A stretch of 50,826 bases of DNA from an uncultured Faecalibacterium sp. Lineage in GTDB: Bacteria > Bacillota > Clostridia > Oscillospirales > Ruminococcaceae. The DNA is taken from NCBI GenBank assembly GCA_934533135.1, contig CAKTBG010000019.1:1-50826 (forward strand). The letters run 5' to 3'. Positions within the stretch are counted from its first letter, which is position 1; each line of letters begins with the position of its first letter. This document shows, one piece after another, positions 15,887 through 24,658 of this stretch. Under the pieces are notes generated by a model, which made no database searches, had not been told where the DNA came from, and saw only the letters and a program-made list of their open reading frames with translations. Position numbers and translations under genes: made by a program.

Positions 15887-17293
15887 TTACTTGCTGTCTT
15901 TCACAGATTTTTTCTCAAATCCAAAGAAGTAGGTAACGACGGCCGAAACCACCATCGACAGCACGATCGCAATGGTACCATTGACAAGGTTTGCCTGACT
16001 GTCGCCGATAAAGCCCGTAAAGCTCAGGATGTTGGAGGGAGACATGGTATAAACGCCAACGTGCATCAGACCCGCATACGCACCGCCGACCAGACCGCCT
16101 GCGACCATCCCTACAAACGGACGCATATAGCGCAGGCCAATGCCGTACAGGATCGGTTCGGTAACACCGCCAAGGATGGCCGAGATGAAATAACCCAGCG
16201 TCTCCGAACGCTCATCCTTATCCTTGATGCGGAAGAACGCGCCAATGGACATACCGATGGTTGCAAACACAGCACACTTGCCGCAGACAAAGATCAGACC
16301 CTCGAAACCGTCAGCCATCAAGGTCGCCATTGCAGGCAGAACCAGAACGACGTGCATACCGGTCATCACAAGGAACTCCCAGACAGCTGCGATGATGCCC
16401 TTGCCGACGAAGCCGCCGTAAGTTGCAATGGCGTTGAGCAGGACAGAGAGATAATCTGCGAGGATGCTGCCCAGAGGAGCCAGTGCGCACAGCGCGATGG
16501 GCGTCGTGATCAGGATCGTGAACGTGGGTACAAAGACCGAGGCCAGTGCATCCGGGATGATCTTCTTGCAGAGTTTTTCAACATAGTAAAGCAGAACGAC
16601 CGACAGCAGAATGGGCAAAACAGACTGGGAATAGTTCACCAGCCGCATCGACACACCCAAAATAGCAAACGGCTCGCCTGCGCTGACCAGCGCAATCAGA
16701 TCCGGAGCGATCAAAATTGCTCCCATATACATACCGAGTGCAGGCGTTGCACCAATTTTTTTCGCAGCATGATAGCCGAGGAAGATGGGCAGGAAGTAGA
16801 AGCCTGCGTCATACATGAAATCGAACAGGATGTACAGGCTGCTGTCTGTACGCAGCAGATTGAGCATCGTCGGTCCAAAAACGACAATGATGGTCTTGAA
16901 CATACCGGCTGCCAACATAATGGGAAGCAGCGGCGTCATCGAACCAGACAGGTAATTCATGATATTGCTGCCGATTTTCTTGGCAGTCAGCTTTTCTTTT
17001 GCTTTATCCTGATCCAGATTTTCGTCGATTGCTGCAGAAGCGGCAAATCCGCCTAATTTGCATACTTCATCGTAGACCTTGGCGACGTTCTGGCCGATGA
17101 TGACCTGATACTGGCCGCCTGCCTTGGCGACGCCGATGACGCCCTTGATCTTTTTTACTTCGTCGTCTTTGGGCACGCCCGCGTCCTTCAAAATAAAGCG
17201 CAGACGGGTCATGCAGTGGGTCACGCTGGAAACGTTTTCCTTGCCGCCCACGGCTGCCAGAACGTCGGCAGCGATCTGAGCATTGTTCGCCAT
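15887..17293 (-). CDS. PTS transporter EIIBC, glucose/beta-glucoside superfamily
   Basis: A 468-residue sugar transporter of the phosphotransferase system. The N-terminal EIIB domain (residues about 5-80) has its phosphocysteine in VTHCMTRLRF (Cys27). A membrane EIIC domain of about ten helices follows, including GGVTEPILYGIGLRYMRP, the conserved substrate-binding loop. No EIIA domain is fused, so a separate EIIA must serve it. The ATG at 17293 is supported by AAAGGAG upstream; the open frame extends further without a ribosome site. The gene lies behind a RAT-like site and terminator and is thus under antiterminator control. Confidence 0.93.
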   Translation of the reverse strand: MANNAQIAADVLAAVGGKENVSSVTHCMTRLRFILKDAGVPKDDEVKKIKGVIGVAKAGGQYQVIIGQNVAKVYDEVCKLGGFAASAAIDENLDQDKAKEKLTAKKIGSNIMNYLSGSMTPLLPIMLAAGMFKTIIVVFGPTMLNLLRTDSSLYILFDFMYDAGFYFLPIFLGYHAAKKIGATPALGMYMGAILIAPDLIALVSAGEPFAILGVSMRLVNYSQSVLPILLSVVLLYYVEKLCKKIIPDALASVFVPTFTILITTPIALCALAPLGSILADYLSVLLNAIATYGGFVGKGIIAAVWEFLVMTGMHVVLVLPAMATLMADGFEGLIFVCGKCAVFATIGMSIGAFFRIKDKDERSETLGYFISAILGGVTEPILYGIGLRYMRPFVGMVAGGLVGGAYAGLMHVGVYTMSPSNILSFTGFIGDSQANLVNGTIAIVLSMVVSAVVTYFFGFEKKSVKDSK

Positions 17294-17379
17294 AGTGTTT
17301 TCTCCTTTGCTTTCCAAGTGGATGAATTGCGGTTTAATCCAAAACAGCAGGCGCGCACCACTGTTTTTACCAAGTTTGT

Positions 17380-17431
17380 AAAAGAAAAGACCCTGACAGC
17401 ACACGGCATACGCCGCCGTGCTGCCAAGGTC
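17380..17431 (-). terminator. Conditional terminator before the PTS gene
   Basis: Read on the minus strand, GACCTTGGCAGCACGG pairs with CCGTGTGCTGTCAGGGTC (with one bulge), followed by TTTTCTTTT. Its first arm overlaps the end of the RAT-like element at 17428-17461. This is the standard arrangement for a BglG/LicT-controlled terminator. Confidence 0.85.
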
Positions 17432-17461
17432 ATGCCCCGGTGGATCGCCGGGTTACAGTCC
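17428..17461 (-). promoter_or_regulatory. RAT-like antiterminator site overlapping the licT-type stop codon
   Basis: On the minus strand it runs from GGACTGTAACCC to GGGGCATGACC. It matches the ends of the other RAT-like elements at 18364-18390 and 18430-18458. The TAA inside CTGTAACCC is the stop codon of the antiterminator gene itself, so the RNA switch for the PTS gene starts within that gene's last codons. Confidence 0.75.
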
Positions 17462-18289
17462 TTCTTTGACGCAGATACGGTTGACATGGAGCATCAGGTA
17501 GAGCTGCTCTTCTTCGGAGAGTTCAAAGCCCCATTTTTCGTTTAAATGATCGCGGATGTGGGTCACACATTCCGCGATGGCGGGAAACTCTTCCCGCAGG
17601 CTCCTGTACATCCGGATGTTCTCGCTGTCGATGGATTTCTGGTTCCGGATGCGCTTGAACAGGTACTGCACATGGGTGGCGTACCGGGAGTAATTGAAGG
17701 AATCCCGGTCGATGATCTGGTGGAAATCGTTCTCGACGATCTCGGTGATCTCCTCCAGCATCTCGTCGAACCGTGCAGCCTCGTCCTGTTCGGACTGATC
17801 GGCAGGCTCGGCTTTGGCACTGAGCAGGTTCATCGCAATGCCGACGGCCTCTTCCTTCGGCAGGCCGATCTGGAAGTCCTTCCGGATACGGTCTACGGTG
17901 TACAGGCCGATCTTGTACTCCATCGGATACATCTGCTGGACGTCGTAGGCCAGCGGCATCCGGACGTGGAGCCGTTTGCGGACCCGCTCCATGGCAAAGT
18001 TGATGTGGTCGGCCAGCAGGAGCGGCGCATTGGAGCTGAGCGGATAGGGCAGCTCGTTGTCGGCGATGTCAATGATCTTGGCGGCAAACAGCACCACCTC
18101 TGCGGGCAGATCCCGCATGACGTTCTGATCCGCCGGGCTGATGTTGTAGAAGGTGCGTTCCACTTCGGCGGGGGTGATCTCCCGCGGCAGGGTGCCGAAC
18201 CCGACGCCCTTGCCCATGGCGATGATCTCGCTGCCCGCACTGTCGATGCACAAAACTGCGTTGTTGTTCAGTTTTCGTTTGGCCAGCAA
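17453..18289 (-). CDS. BglG/LicT-family transcriptional antiterminator
   Basis: A 278-residue RNA-binding antiterminator. An N-terminal co-antiterminator RNA-binding domain (residues 1-58, with LNNNAVLCID and GKGVGFG) is followed by two PTS-regulated domains, PRD1 (about 68-170, with ADHINFAMERVRKRL) and PRD2 (about 175-278, with THVQYLFKRI). When dephosphorylated or phosphorylated by the PTS it binds RAT RNA and blocks terminator folding. The start is the TTG at 18289 with AAGGTGG upstream. RAT-like sites precede this gene and the next, predicting autoregulation and control of the PTS gene. Confidence 0.93.
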   Translation of the reverse strand: MLAKRKLNNNAVLCIDSAGSEIIAMGKGVGFGTLPREITPAEVERTFYNISPADQNVMRDLPAEVVLFAAKIIDIADNELPYPLSSNAPLLLADHINFAMERVRKRLHVRMPLAYDVQQMYPMEYKIGLYTVDRIRKDFQIGLPKEEAVGIAMNLLSAKAEPADQSEQDEAARFDEMLEEITEIVENDFHQIIDRDSFNYSRYATHVQYLFKRIRNQKSIDSENIRMYRSLREEFPAIAECVTHIRDHLNEKWGFELSEEEQLYLMLHVNRICVKEGL

Positions 18290-18316
18290 CCTGCGCCACC
18301 TTCTTTCCCCTGCATT

Positions 18317-18365
18317 GAAAAAATCCCCAAAAGCAACAAAGCAACCTACTAAGTGTTGCTTTTGG
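18317..18365 (-). terminator. Conditional terminator in the antiterminator gene leader
   Basis: On the minus strand CCAAAAGCAAC pairs with GTTGCTTTTGG, followed by GGATTTTTTC. The left arm begins in the last bases of the RAT-like site at 18364-18390, so the two structures exclude each other. Confidence 0.88.
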
Positions 18366-18390
18366 TCATGCCTCAGGGGAGTAACAGTCC
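18364..18390 (-). promoter_or_regulatory. RAT-like antiterminator site in the antiterminator gene leader
   Basis: On the minus strand GGACTGTTACTC leads to GAGGCATGACC, close to the known LicT/BglG RAT pattern (GGxTTGTTACTG...GCAGGCAxxACC). It partly overlaps the terminator at 18317-18365, as expected of an autoregulated antiterminator gene. Confidence 0.8.
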
Positions 18391-18429
18391 AAATTCAATT
18401 CTGAATCTTCTATTTTCAGTCTGCTCCCG

Positions 18430-18458
18430 GGAGAATGCCCCTTGCGGGTAACAGCTCC
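18430..18458 (-). promoter_or_regulatory. Second upstream RAT-like element
   Basis: Read on the minus strand, GGAGCTGTTACCCGC is followed by AAGGGGCATTCTCC. The CTGTTACCC...GGGGCAT core matches the other two elements, and GGAG/CTCC closes the stem. No clear T-tract terminator follows directly, so its role is uncertain; it may be a relic or an upstream part of a tandem switch. Confidence 0.5.
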
Positions 18459-18594
18459 TCGGAACAGCTGTATTATAGCAAATCGAGCTGAACTGCGTCA
18501 ATTCGCAAACCGAACAAAAAACAGACCCGGTTTTTGTCAGAATCGTAAAACGTTGTACTGCTTTTTCCAATTTTTGCCGTGTTCCGGCTCATCC

Positions 18595-19977
18595 TCAGTC
18601 CAAGTCCAGATCCTCGAAGCCGGTCACCGACTCGAACCGCTGGGTGCGCACAGCCATCATCTCGCTGATGAGCTCAGCCGGAAGCCCCATCTGCCCGGCC
18701 ATCCGCAGCATCGTGCTGACATCGGAGGCCGTCAGGATGGCACACCTGCAAAGCCGCCGGAAGAGCGCGGCGCAGGCATCCTCGGCCCTGCCGGGCATGA
18801 ACTGGGGCGCACGGTCGAAATACTGCACCAGCAGCGCGACATCCCACTGCCGGTCGGCGTCCGAAAGACCCGCATCGTATTCCAGCCGCGCCAAGGCCAT
18901 CCGCGCGGAAAAATCCAGCCGGAACGCCTCCTGCGCCAGCCGATCGAACCAGCTCACCGGCTGGGTGAAGAAATCCACCGGCACCCGGAGGATCCTGCCG
19001 AACTTCCGATCCCCGGCCAGGATCTTATCCCGCGCCACGGGCAGACCCAGCTGGTAGAGGATCGTGCCGTCCGGTGCCGCCTTTTCCAGCCAGAGCAGCG
19101 CGGCGGCATGGTCAAACGCCGTCGCCGCCACCGCGATGGGGCGGCTCCACGGGATGCCCACCCCATCCAAGGCCGTCAGCCGGACAAGCCCCGCGCTGTT
19201 GAAGGTATGCGCCCCCAGTGCGGTCAGGCGGGCGGGCAGGGTCAGCTCTTTCAGGGCATGGCAGCCCGCAAACACGCCCACATCCGGCATCACCTGATCG
19301 GTGGGGCGGGGCAGATAGCCGATGGTGCACAGGGTGGCGGGCAGGGTCACCCGCGCCAGACGGCTGCAATCGCCGAACGCCCCCAGCGGCAGCTCTTCGA
19401 TCCCCTCGGGCAGGGTGATCTCCTTCAGGTTGGTGCAGTGCCAGAAGGCATAAGGCCCGATGTGGTTCACACTTGCCGGCAGATGGATCGCAGTCGGGCC
19501 GCCCTCGTCCACGGCTTCGGTGGTGGTGTACCGCCCCATCCGCATACAGAACACGCTGTAACTGATGGGCGACTGGAACATCTCCCGGAACCGCTCTTCC
19601 TCGATGTGGGAAACCGCAAACGCGGTGGCGGCAATGGCGGTCACCGCCCGCCCCTCCACCTCTGCGGGAACCACAGCAGGCCGCGCCAGACGGGGCCAGC
19701 GGGTCAACGCCAGCGTGCCGTCCGGCAGCGGCGCAAACTCCGCCGTCAGCGGTGCCTGTTCCGTTTCGGCTTCTTCGTGCAGATGCCCCAGCCGGGCAAA
19801 CTCCGCGCTCATGTCGGGGGCGTCGCCGCCCCAGTCCTCATCGTCGTCCTCGCCCAGCAGATCCGCCAGCGCGGATCCCGGAATGCCGGAGGCCGGTTTT
19901 GCTTCCGGAGCGGGCGGCGACCACGGGTCGCCCAGCGTGCCCTCCGGCGTGATGCAATAACGCAGTTTTTCCATCAT
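18595..19977 (-). CDS. Leucine-rich-repeat (BspA/LRR_5-like) protein in MoxR-VWA operon
   Basis: A 460-residue protein without a signal peptide. After an acidic, low-complexity N-terminus it has BspA-type leucine-rich repeats between about residues 160 and 280, with repeating turns such as IGPYAFWHCTNLKEITLPEG and FAGCHALKELTLPARL. A helical C-terminal domain of about 150 residues follows. It begins right after the stop of the MoxR-type ATPase gene and is the last gene of a three-gene operon, so it may be a target-recognition or scaffold component of that system. That role is inferred. Confidence 0.82.
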   Translation of the reverse strand: MMEKLRYCITPEGTLGDPWSPPAPEAKPASGIPGSALADLLGEDDDEDWGGDAPDMSAEFARLGHLHEEAETEQAPLTAEFAPLPDGTLALTRWPRLARPAVVPAEVEGRAVTAIAATAFAVSHIEEERFREMFQSPISYSVFCMRMGRYTTTEAVDEGGPTAIHLPASVNHIGPYAFWHCTNLKEITLPEGIEELPLGAFGDCSRLARVTLPATLCTIGYLPRPTDQVMPDVGVFAGCHALKELTLPARLTALGAHTFNSAGLVRLTALDGVGIPWSRPIAVAATAFDHAAALLWLEKAAPDGTILYQLGLPVARDKILAGDRKFGRILRVPVDFFTQPVSWFDRLAQEAFRLDFSARMALARLEYDAGLSDADRQWDVALLVQYFDRAPQFMPGRAEDACAALFRRLCRCAILTASDVSTMLRMAGQMGLPAELISEMMAVRTQRFESVTGFEDLDLD

Positions 19978-21453
19978 TTACACCAGCCCCGTCAGGTCAA
20001 TTTGGTGCAGCAGCTGCTCCGACTGCCGATGCAGCAGCAGGTCGCGGCTGGCCGCAAAGTAATCGGTGCTCAGGAACTGACCGAGGAAGGCCGTTGCCGC
20101 TGGTGCCACCGTCAGGTCGTTGACGGCCATGCTCAGCTCGGTTCCCTTGCCAAAGGCTTCCTGCAAAAAGCGCAGCAGGTGGCCGATCTCGGTCTGTGCC
20201 GCGGCCACCTCGGTCTGCAGGTCGGCCACCGCCTGTTTGTAGCAGGCTTTCAGCGCGTCAAACGGCGTTGCGCCCTGCAAGCGGTCGTGCCAGTCTGCCG
20301 TCATGGTCAGCAGGTCGAGATAGACCTTCTGCCGGGCGGCAGGCGCAGCGTTAGCGGTGTTCCGCCAGCCGTCCTCAAGGCCGGAAAGAGCCGTCAGCAG
20401 GTCGCCGGGCTGGGCCAGTTCTGCCCGGTGTTCTTTCAGGGTCTTGACGGCCGCGGCCAGCGCGTCGTGCCGCAGGGTGCAGCGGCTCATGTGGAGAAAG
20501 ACCGCTTCCAGCAGCAGGCTCACAAGGCTCATCCGCTCGTCCATCTTGGCACTCCGCGCCTGCGTCAGCACCTCCTCATCCCACACACCCTGCAGCAGTT
20601 CGTCGATCCGGTAGACCTGACGATACTTCTGGTACAGCTCGTAGTAGATGGCAAAATCCCGCGCCACCTGCTTGTTCTGCAGGTATTGGATGGTCAGCTC
20701 CTCGCTGACCGAAAGCCCCAGTTCCTCGTGGTACTGCAGGATCTCGGAGAGGTCTTCCCACGCACGGGGCGTCACCACGGTCAGGCCGTCCACGGTGGTC
20801 TCGACCTTGTAGAAATCCTCCGGCCGGATGTCCAGATAGCTGATGACGCAGCGGCTGACCCCATGGTCGAGGGCGTAGGCTTTCCACGCCGGATAGTTCG
20901 GCTCGACCTCGATCACCTTCAGGCGGTCGCGGGTGGCGGCGTCAAACTCCCGGACGCTCTTGTTGAAGCGGGGCGGGTTTCCGGCGGTGACCACCACCCA
21001 GCCCTCGGGGATCTGGTGCCCACCGAACACCTTATACTGCAAAAAGAGCAGCATGGCCGGCGACAGTGTCTCGGAAACGCAGTTGATCTCATCGAGGAAG
21101 AGGATGCCCTCGGTCTTGCCAGTGGTGCGCATACAGTCGTAGACGCTGGCAATGATCTCGCTCATGGTGTACTCGCTGACCTGATAGGTCTTGCCGCCGT
21201 ACGCCTTTTCCACAATGACGGGCAGACCCAGCGCGCTCTGGCGGGTGTGGTGGGTCATGGAGTAGCTGACCAGACCCAGCCCCATCTCGTCCGCGATCTG
21301 CTGCATGATGGCCGTTTTGCCCAGACCCGGCGCACCCAGCAGGAACACCGGCCGCTGATGCACCAGCGGCATCCGGTAGCGGCCCAGCGCGTCTTTTTGC
21401 AGGTAGATCTGCACCGTATTCTTGATCTGTTGTTTTGCACTTGCTATATCCAT
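19978..21453 (-). CDS. MoxR-type AAA+ ATPase
   Basis: A 491-residue AAA+ protein. Walker A GAPGLGKT is at residues 40-47, Walker B ILFLDEIN at 117-124 and the sensor-like segment VVVTAGNPPRFNKSVREFD around 160. The arginine-rich DAATRDRLKVIEV follows, as in MoxR/RavA proteins. The C-terminal 230 residues are helical and specific to this subgroup. Its start overlaps the end of the VWA-protein gene by 10 bp. MoxR ATPases work with VWA proteins as chaperones or in maturation of metal enzymes and complexes; the target here is unknown. Confidence 0.92.
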   Translation of the reverse strand: MDIASAKQQIKNTVQIYLQKDALGRYRMPLVHQRPVFLLGAPGLGKTAIMQQIADEMGLGLVSYSMTHHTRQSALGLPVIVEKAYGGKTYQVSEYTMSEIIASVYDCMRTTGKTEGILFLDEINCVSETLSPAMLLFLQYKVFGGHQIPEGWVVVTAGNPPRFNKSVREFDAATRDRLKVIEVEPNYPAWKAYALDHGVSRCVISYLDIRPEDFYKVETTVDGLTVVTPRAWEDLSEILQYHEELGLSVSEELTIQYLQNKQVARDFAIYYELYQKYRQVYRIDELLQGVWDEEVLTQARSAKMDERMSLVSLLLEAVFLHMSRCTLRHDALAAAVKTLKEHRAELAQPGDLLTALSGLEDGWRNTANAAPAARQKVYLDLLTMTADWHDRLQGATPFDALKACYKQAVADLQTEVAAAQTEIGHLLRFLQEAFGKGTELSMAVNDLTVAPAATAFLGQFLSTDYFAASRDLLLHRQSEQLLHQIDLTGLV

Positions 21454-22943
21454 GATTCAGCTTCCTCCGTTTGGGGCTGTTCGGTGTGGAGCAGGCGGAT
21501 GTTGTCCGTCGTCAGGACAGCACGGATGGCCCAGCTGGGCACATTCGGGCTGATGAAATCATCCCGGTTGAAGACAAACGCCGTCTTGTAGGCAGGGGCT
21601 TTTTCCGGGTAGGTGCCCACGCCGTCGGTAAAGTAGAGCAGGCCGTTCAGTTCGGTCAGCGTCCGCTGTTCCACCAGTTTGTCCACATAGTCGAACACCG
21701 GGCGGAAATCCGTGCCGCCGAAGCCCCGGAGCTTCAGCCGCGGGATCAGCTCGTCCAATTGATCCAGACTGGTCAGTCGCTCCACGCTCTGCACTTCGGC
21801 GTCGCACTGGATCAGGTAGATGACCACCTGCGTCGTGAACGATCCGCTCTGGCGCAGCACATCGCAGGTGCGCTGCAAAAAGCTCTGGACGATCTCGCCC
21901 TGCACGCTGCCCGAAGTGTCGATGGCAATGACGAATTCCCGGATGCGCTTGTCGTCCCGGTATTCCAGCGGCTCGATCAGCGGGATGTTGCCGTAGGTCT
22001 TGAGGCCATAGGTGTAGTAGATGAGGTCGAATGCCTCGTCCGACAGCTGCATCACCTCGTTCTGTGCCCCGAACCGGCGCAAAAACTCGGTATAGTCACA
22101 CTCCTCAAAGGTGATGGGCGCAAGGCCGTCCATCAGCGCACCGGCTCGTTTTCCGTGGCGGCGGCTGAAGGTCTCGAGGTCGGCTTTGGCCTGCCGCGCC
22201 AGCTGCTTCCACTGTTTGCGCAGCGTCTCATTCCGGCGGCGTTCCAGCTCTTCCCGGGTCGCATCGTCCTCCGGGCTGAGCGGGATCTGCTCGTCGAGGT
22301 CGTCGCACGCGTCGGGCGGTTCGTCAGGCGCAAGGGGCATCTTCTCCCCGCCGGGCTTCCGGCCGCCTTTTTTCCCGGACCGCACCTCCCACAGGAGGTG
22401 GCTGTCGCGGGCGAATTTCTCCCGCAGCTCAGCCTGCACATCGGCCGGGTACTGCCGCTCCAGCAGGAAATTGTACAGCTCCTGCGCCGTCATCTTCGGG
22501 CAGGCTTCCCGCAGGCGGAGGAACCAATCCCGCTGCCCCTCGTCGGAGGGCAGGGCGCAGGAGGGAATGTCCAGCTCCCGGATGATCTCTTCCACGGCGA
22601 TGTCGCAGGCAAGCCCCCAGAGGGCATTGTCCTTTTCCTGCTTCTGGAACGGATGCCCCAGCAGGCAGTGGAGGGTGGTGTGGAGCAGAGCCCGGGTCGG
22701 CGCCGACTGCTGGGCGCGGAAGACCCGCAGCACCGTTTTGGGCGAATAATACAGCGTTCTGCCATCGGCGGCATACAGGGCGTTCAGCTGGGGCAGTGCC
22801 ATCGGGCGCAGCTGCTCCAGCGAGGACGACAAAAACCGCAGATCCGCCGTCAACCGGCTTTGCGCCAGTGTCACCACCTGCGCCGCCAGCGCAGCGATGT
22901 CCGGAGCTTCCGGTGCGGGCTGCGGATGGGGCATATCCGGCAT
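21444..22943 (-). CDS. VWA-like protein of the DUF2201 (metallopeptidase-like) type
   Basis: A 499-residue partner of the downstream MoxR ATPase. The N-terminal half resembles the DUF2201 peptidase-like domain, but the expected zinc motif reads HTTLHCLLGH (His88, His92) and lacks the catalytic Glu of HExxH. The C-terminal half is a VWA-like domain with the MIDAS-type motif DTSGSVQGE near residue 342. A charged linker (about residues 190-240) connects them. The ATG at 22943 has GAGAGGAGAG upstream; the frame is open further but without a ribosome site. RavA/ViaA-like function is inferred from the pairing. Confidence 0.85.
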   Translation of the reverse strand: MPDMPHPQPAPEAPDIAALAAQVVTLAQSRLTADLRFLSSSLEQLRPMALPQLNALYAADGRTLYYSPKTVLRVFRAQQSAPTRALLHTTLHCLLGHPFQKQEKDNALWGLACDIAVEEIIRELDIPSCALPSDEGQRDWFLRLREACPKMTAQELYNFLLERQYPADVQAELREKFARDSHLLWEVRSGKKGGRKPGGEKMPLAPDEPPDACDDLDEQIPLSPEDDATREELERRRNETLRKQWKQLARQAKADLETFSRRHGKRAGALMDGLAPITFEECDYTEFLRRFGAQNEVMQLSDEAFDLIYYTYGLKTYGNIPLIEPLEYRDDKRIREFVIAIDTSGSVQGEIVQSFLQRTCDVLRQSGSFTTQVVIYLIQCDAEVQSVERLTSLDQLDELIPRLKLRGFGGTDFRPVFDYVDKLVEQRTLTELNGLLYFTDGVGTYPEKAPAYKTAFVFNRDDFISPNVPSWAIRAVLTTDNIRLLHTEQPQTEEAESWI

Positions 22944-23076
22944 AGTCCATCTCTCCTCTCGTATCGTTCCTCTGTATTGTACCAGAAAGGATCCCGGCAT
23001 GAAAGCGGCAAAACCAGCCGGCAGCCGCTCCACAGGAAGCAGCCGTCTGCTGGTTTGCACGCAGGGGATCGTTCAG

Positions 23077-24510
23077 TTAAAACAGCAGACCACAGAAGAT
23101 GCAGCCGACCGCGACCATGATCGCCGAGGCGAGCCATGCGTAGGGCAGGGTGTGTTTCTGGTGGTCGCCCAGATCCTGACCGGACAGACCCAGCAGGAGG
23201 AAGGTCGCACCGGTCAGCGGGCTCAGCGGGAAGCCGAGGGTCATCTGACCCATGATGGAAGCCTTTGCCACGGCCAGCGCATTGCCGCCCATGGCAGCCA
23301 CTGCGTTTGCAATGACGGGCATGACGCCGTAGTAGTAGGAATCCGGATCAAACAGCAGGCTCAGCGGAACGCTGAACAGACCGACGACGGGCGCGATGAA
23401 GGTGCCCATGCTGGTGGGGATGATGGAGACCAGTGCATCGGTCATGGACGCCAGCATTCCGGAGTTCTTGACCACGCCGGTGAAGGCACCTGCGGCAAAG
23501 ACGATGGAGACCATCAGGAAGGCCGCCTGTGCATGGCTGTTGATGATCTTGTGCTGCAGATCCACGCTCGGGTAGTTGACGATGAGCAGGATGCAGTAAC
23601 CGATCATGAAGGTGACCGCCGGGCTCAGACGGTTGGTGATCAGGACGTACAGGATGACGAGGATCAGAGCCACGTTGAAGTACCAACGCCAGCCGCTGCG
23701 GGCCAGCTCGTTGGTGCCGGTGGAGGCTTTGGCCTCGGTCAGGCCGGTGACGGCTGCGGCCGGGATGCCGGCGGCGATCCGCTTGGCTTCCTTCTTGCCG
23801 AGGAAGGCAGAGATGACTGCGCAGGCGATCCAGCCAGCGATCCACGCGGGCATGATGCCGACCCACAGCTCACTGCCGGTGACCTCATAGCCAAGGCCGG
23901 ACATGGCAGCCGCTGCGCGGACGGTGGGGCCGCCCCACGGCATGACGTTCATGACACCGGCGGCGAGGGCAACGATGGTTGCTTCGACCCAGAGGTTCAT
24001 CTTGAGCTTCTGGAACAGGGGCATACAGGCGGGGATGGCAATCAGGAAGGTGGTGGCACCGGAGCCATCGAGGTGGCAGATGCAGCCGATGAGGAAGGTG
24101 CCGACGCAGACCTTCACGGGATCCTCGCCGGTGAATTTCAGGATGCGGCTGATGATGGGGTCAAATACGCCCGCATCCGAGCAGGTGCTGAAGAACAGGA
24201 TTGCAAAGATGAACATGACGCCGGTGGCGACGATGCTCGTCAGACCTTTGCCCATGTAGTCGGCACTCAGCATGGTCAGTGCCTTGGTCAAGCGCATTCC
24301 AAAGGTGATGGTCGGTTCTACATAAGCGGTCCCGGCTTTTTCAGCCGCCGCCTGCGCCGCCGAGACGATGGCGGCCGGTGCGTTCATAAATGCAGCGATG
24401 AAGCCGGTGATGGCAGGAACAAAGATCAGGGCAACGAGGGTCGAGACCTTCTTGCTCATGATCAACGCCAGCACCAGCAGGATGGTAACAAAGCCTAAAA
24501 CTGCCAGCAT
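23077..24510 (-). CDS. CitMHS-family (metal-)citrate-type transporter
   Basis: A 477-residue integral membrane protein with about 11-12 hydrophobic segments, starting MLAVLGFVTILLVLALIM. The segments FLIGCICHLDGSGATTFLIA and NVMPWGGPTVRAAAAM are characteristic of the CitMHS family, which imports citrate complexed with Mg2+ or Ca2+, or related tricarboxylates. GGAGG precedes the ATG. It is the last gene of a leftward operon with a CoA-transferase and AtuA-type genes, so it probably imports the acid that the operon activates. The actual substrate cannot be read from the sequence. Confidence 0.9.
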   Translation of the reverse strand: MLAVLGFVTILLVLALIMSKKVSTLVALIFVPAITGFIAAFMNAPAAIVSAAQAAAEKAGTAYVEPTITFGMRLTKALTMLSADYMGKGLTSIVATGVMFIFAILFFSTCSDAGVFDPIISRILKFTGEDPVKVCVGTFLIGCICHLDGSGATTFLIAIPACMPLFQKLKMNLWVEATIVALAAGVMNVMPWGGPTVRAAAAMSGLGYEVTGSELWVGIMPAWIAGWIACAVISAFLGKKEAKRIAAGIPAAAVTGLTEAKASTGTNELARSGWRWYFNVALILVILYVLITNRLSPAVTFMIGYCILLIVNYPSVDLQHKIINSHAQAAFLMVSIVFAAGAFTGVVKNSGMLASMTDALVSIIPTSMGTFIAPVVGLFSVPLSLLFDPDSYYYGVMPVIANAVAAMGGNALAVAKASIMGQMTLGFPLSPLTGATFLLLGLSGQDLGDHQKHTLPYAWLASAIMVAVGCIFCGLLF

Positions 24511-24658
24511 AAGGGGATTCCTCCAGATAATGGTGTTTTGTGTGGATATTCGGACATGGGGGTACGCGTGCCTTATGTTCTATACAGAAATTGGGAACGA
24601 TCGCTCTGAAAAAAACGGAAGCTTCAAGCTGCCAATGGGAAACATTTTCGGGGGCTGC

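Noticed and set aside
18442..21591. A 1049-codon open frame on the plus strand
   Set aside because: It is antisense to the LRR and MoxR genes, is full of low-complexity Arg/Gln/His/Gly, and has no domain. Such shadows are expected opposite GC-rich genes.
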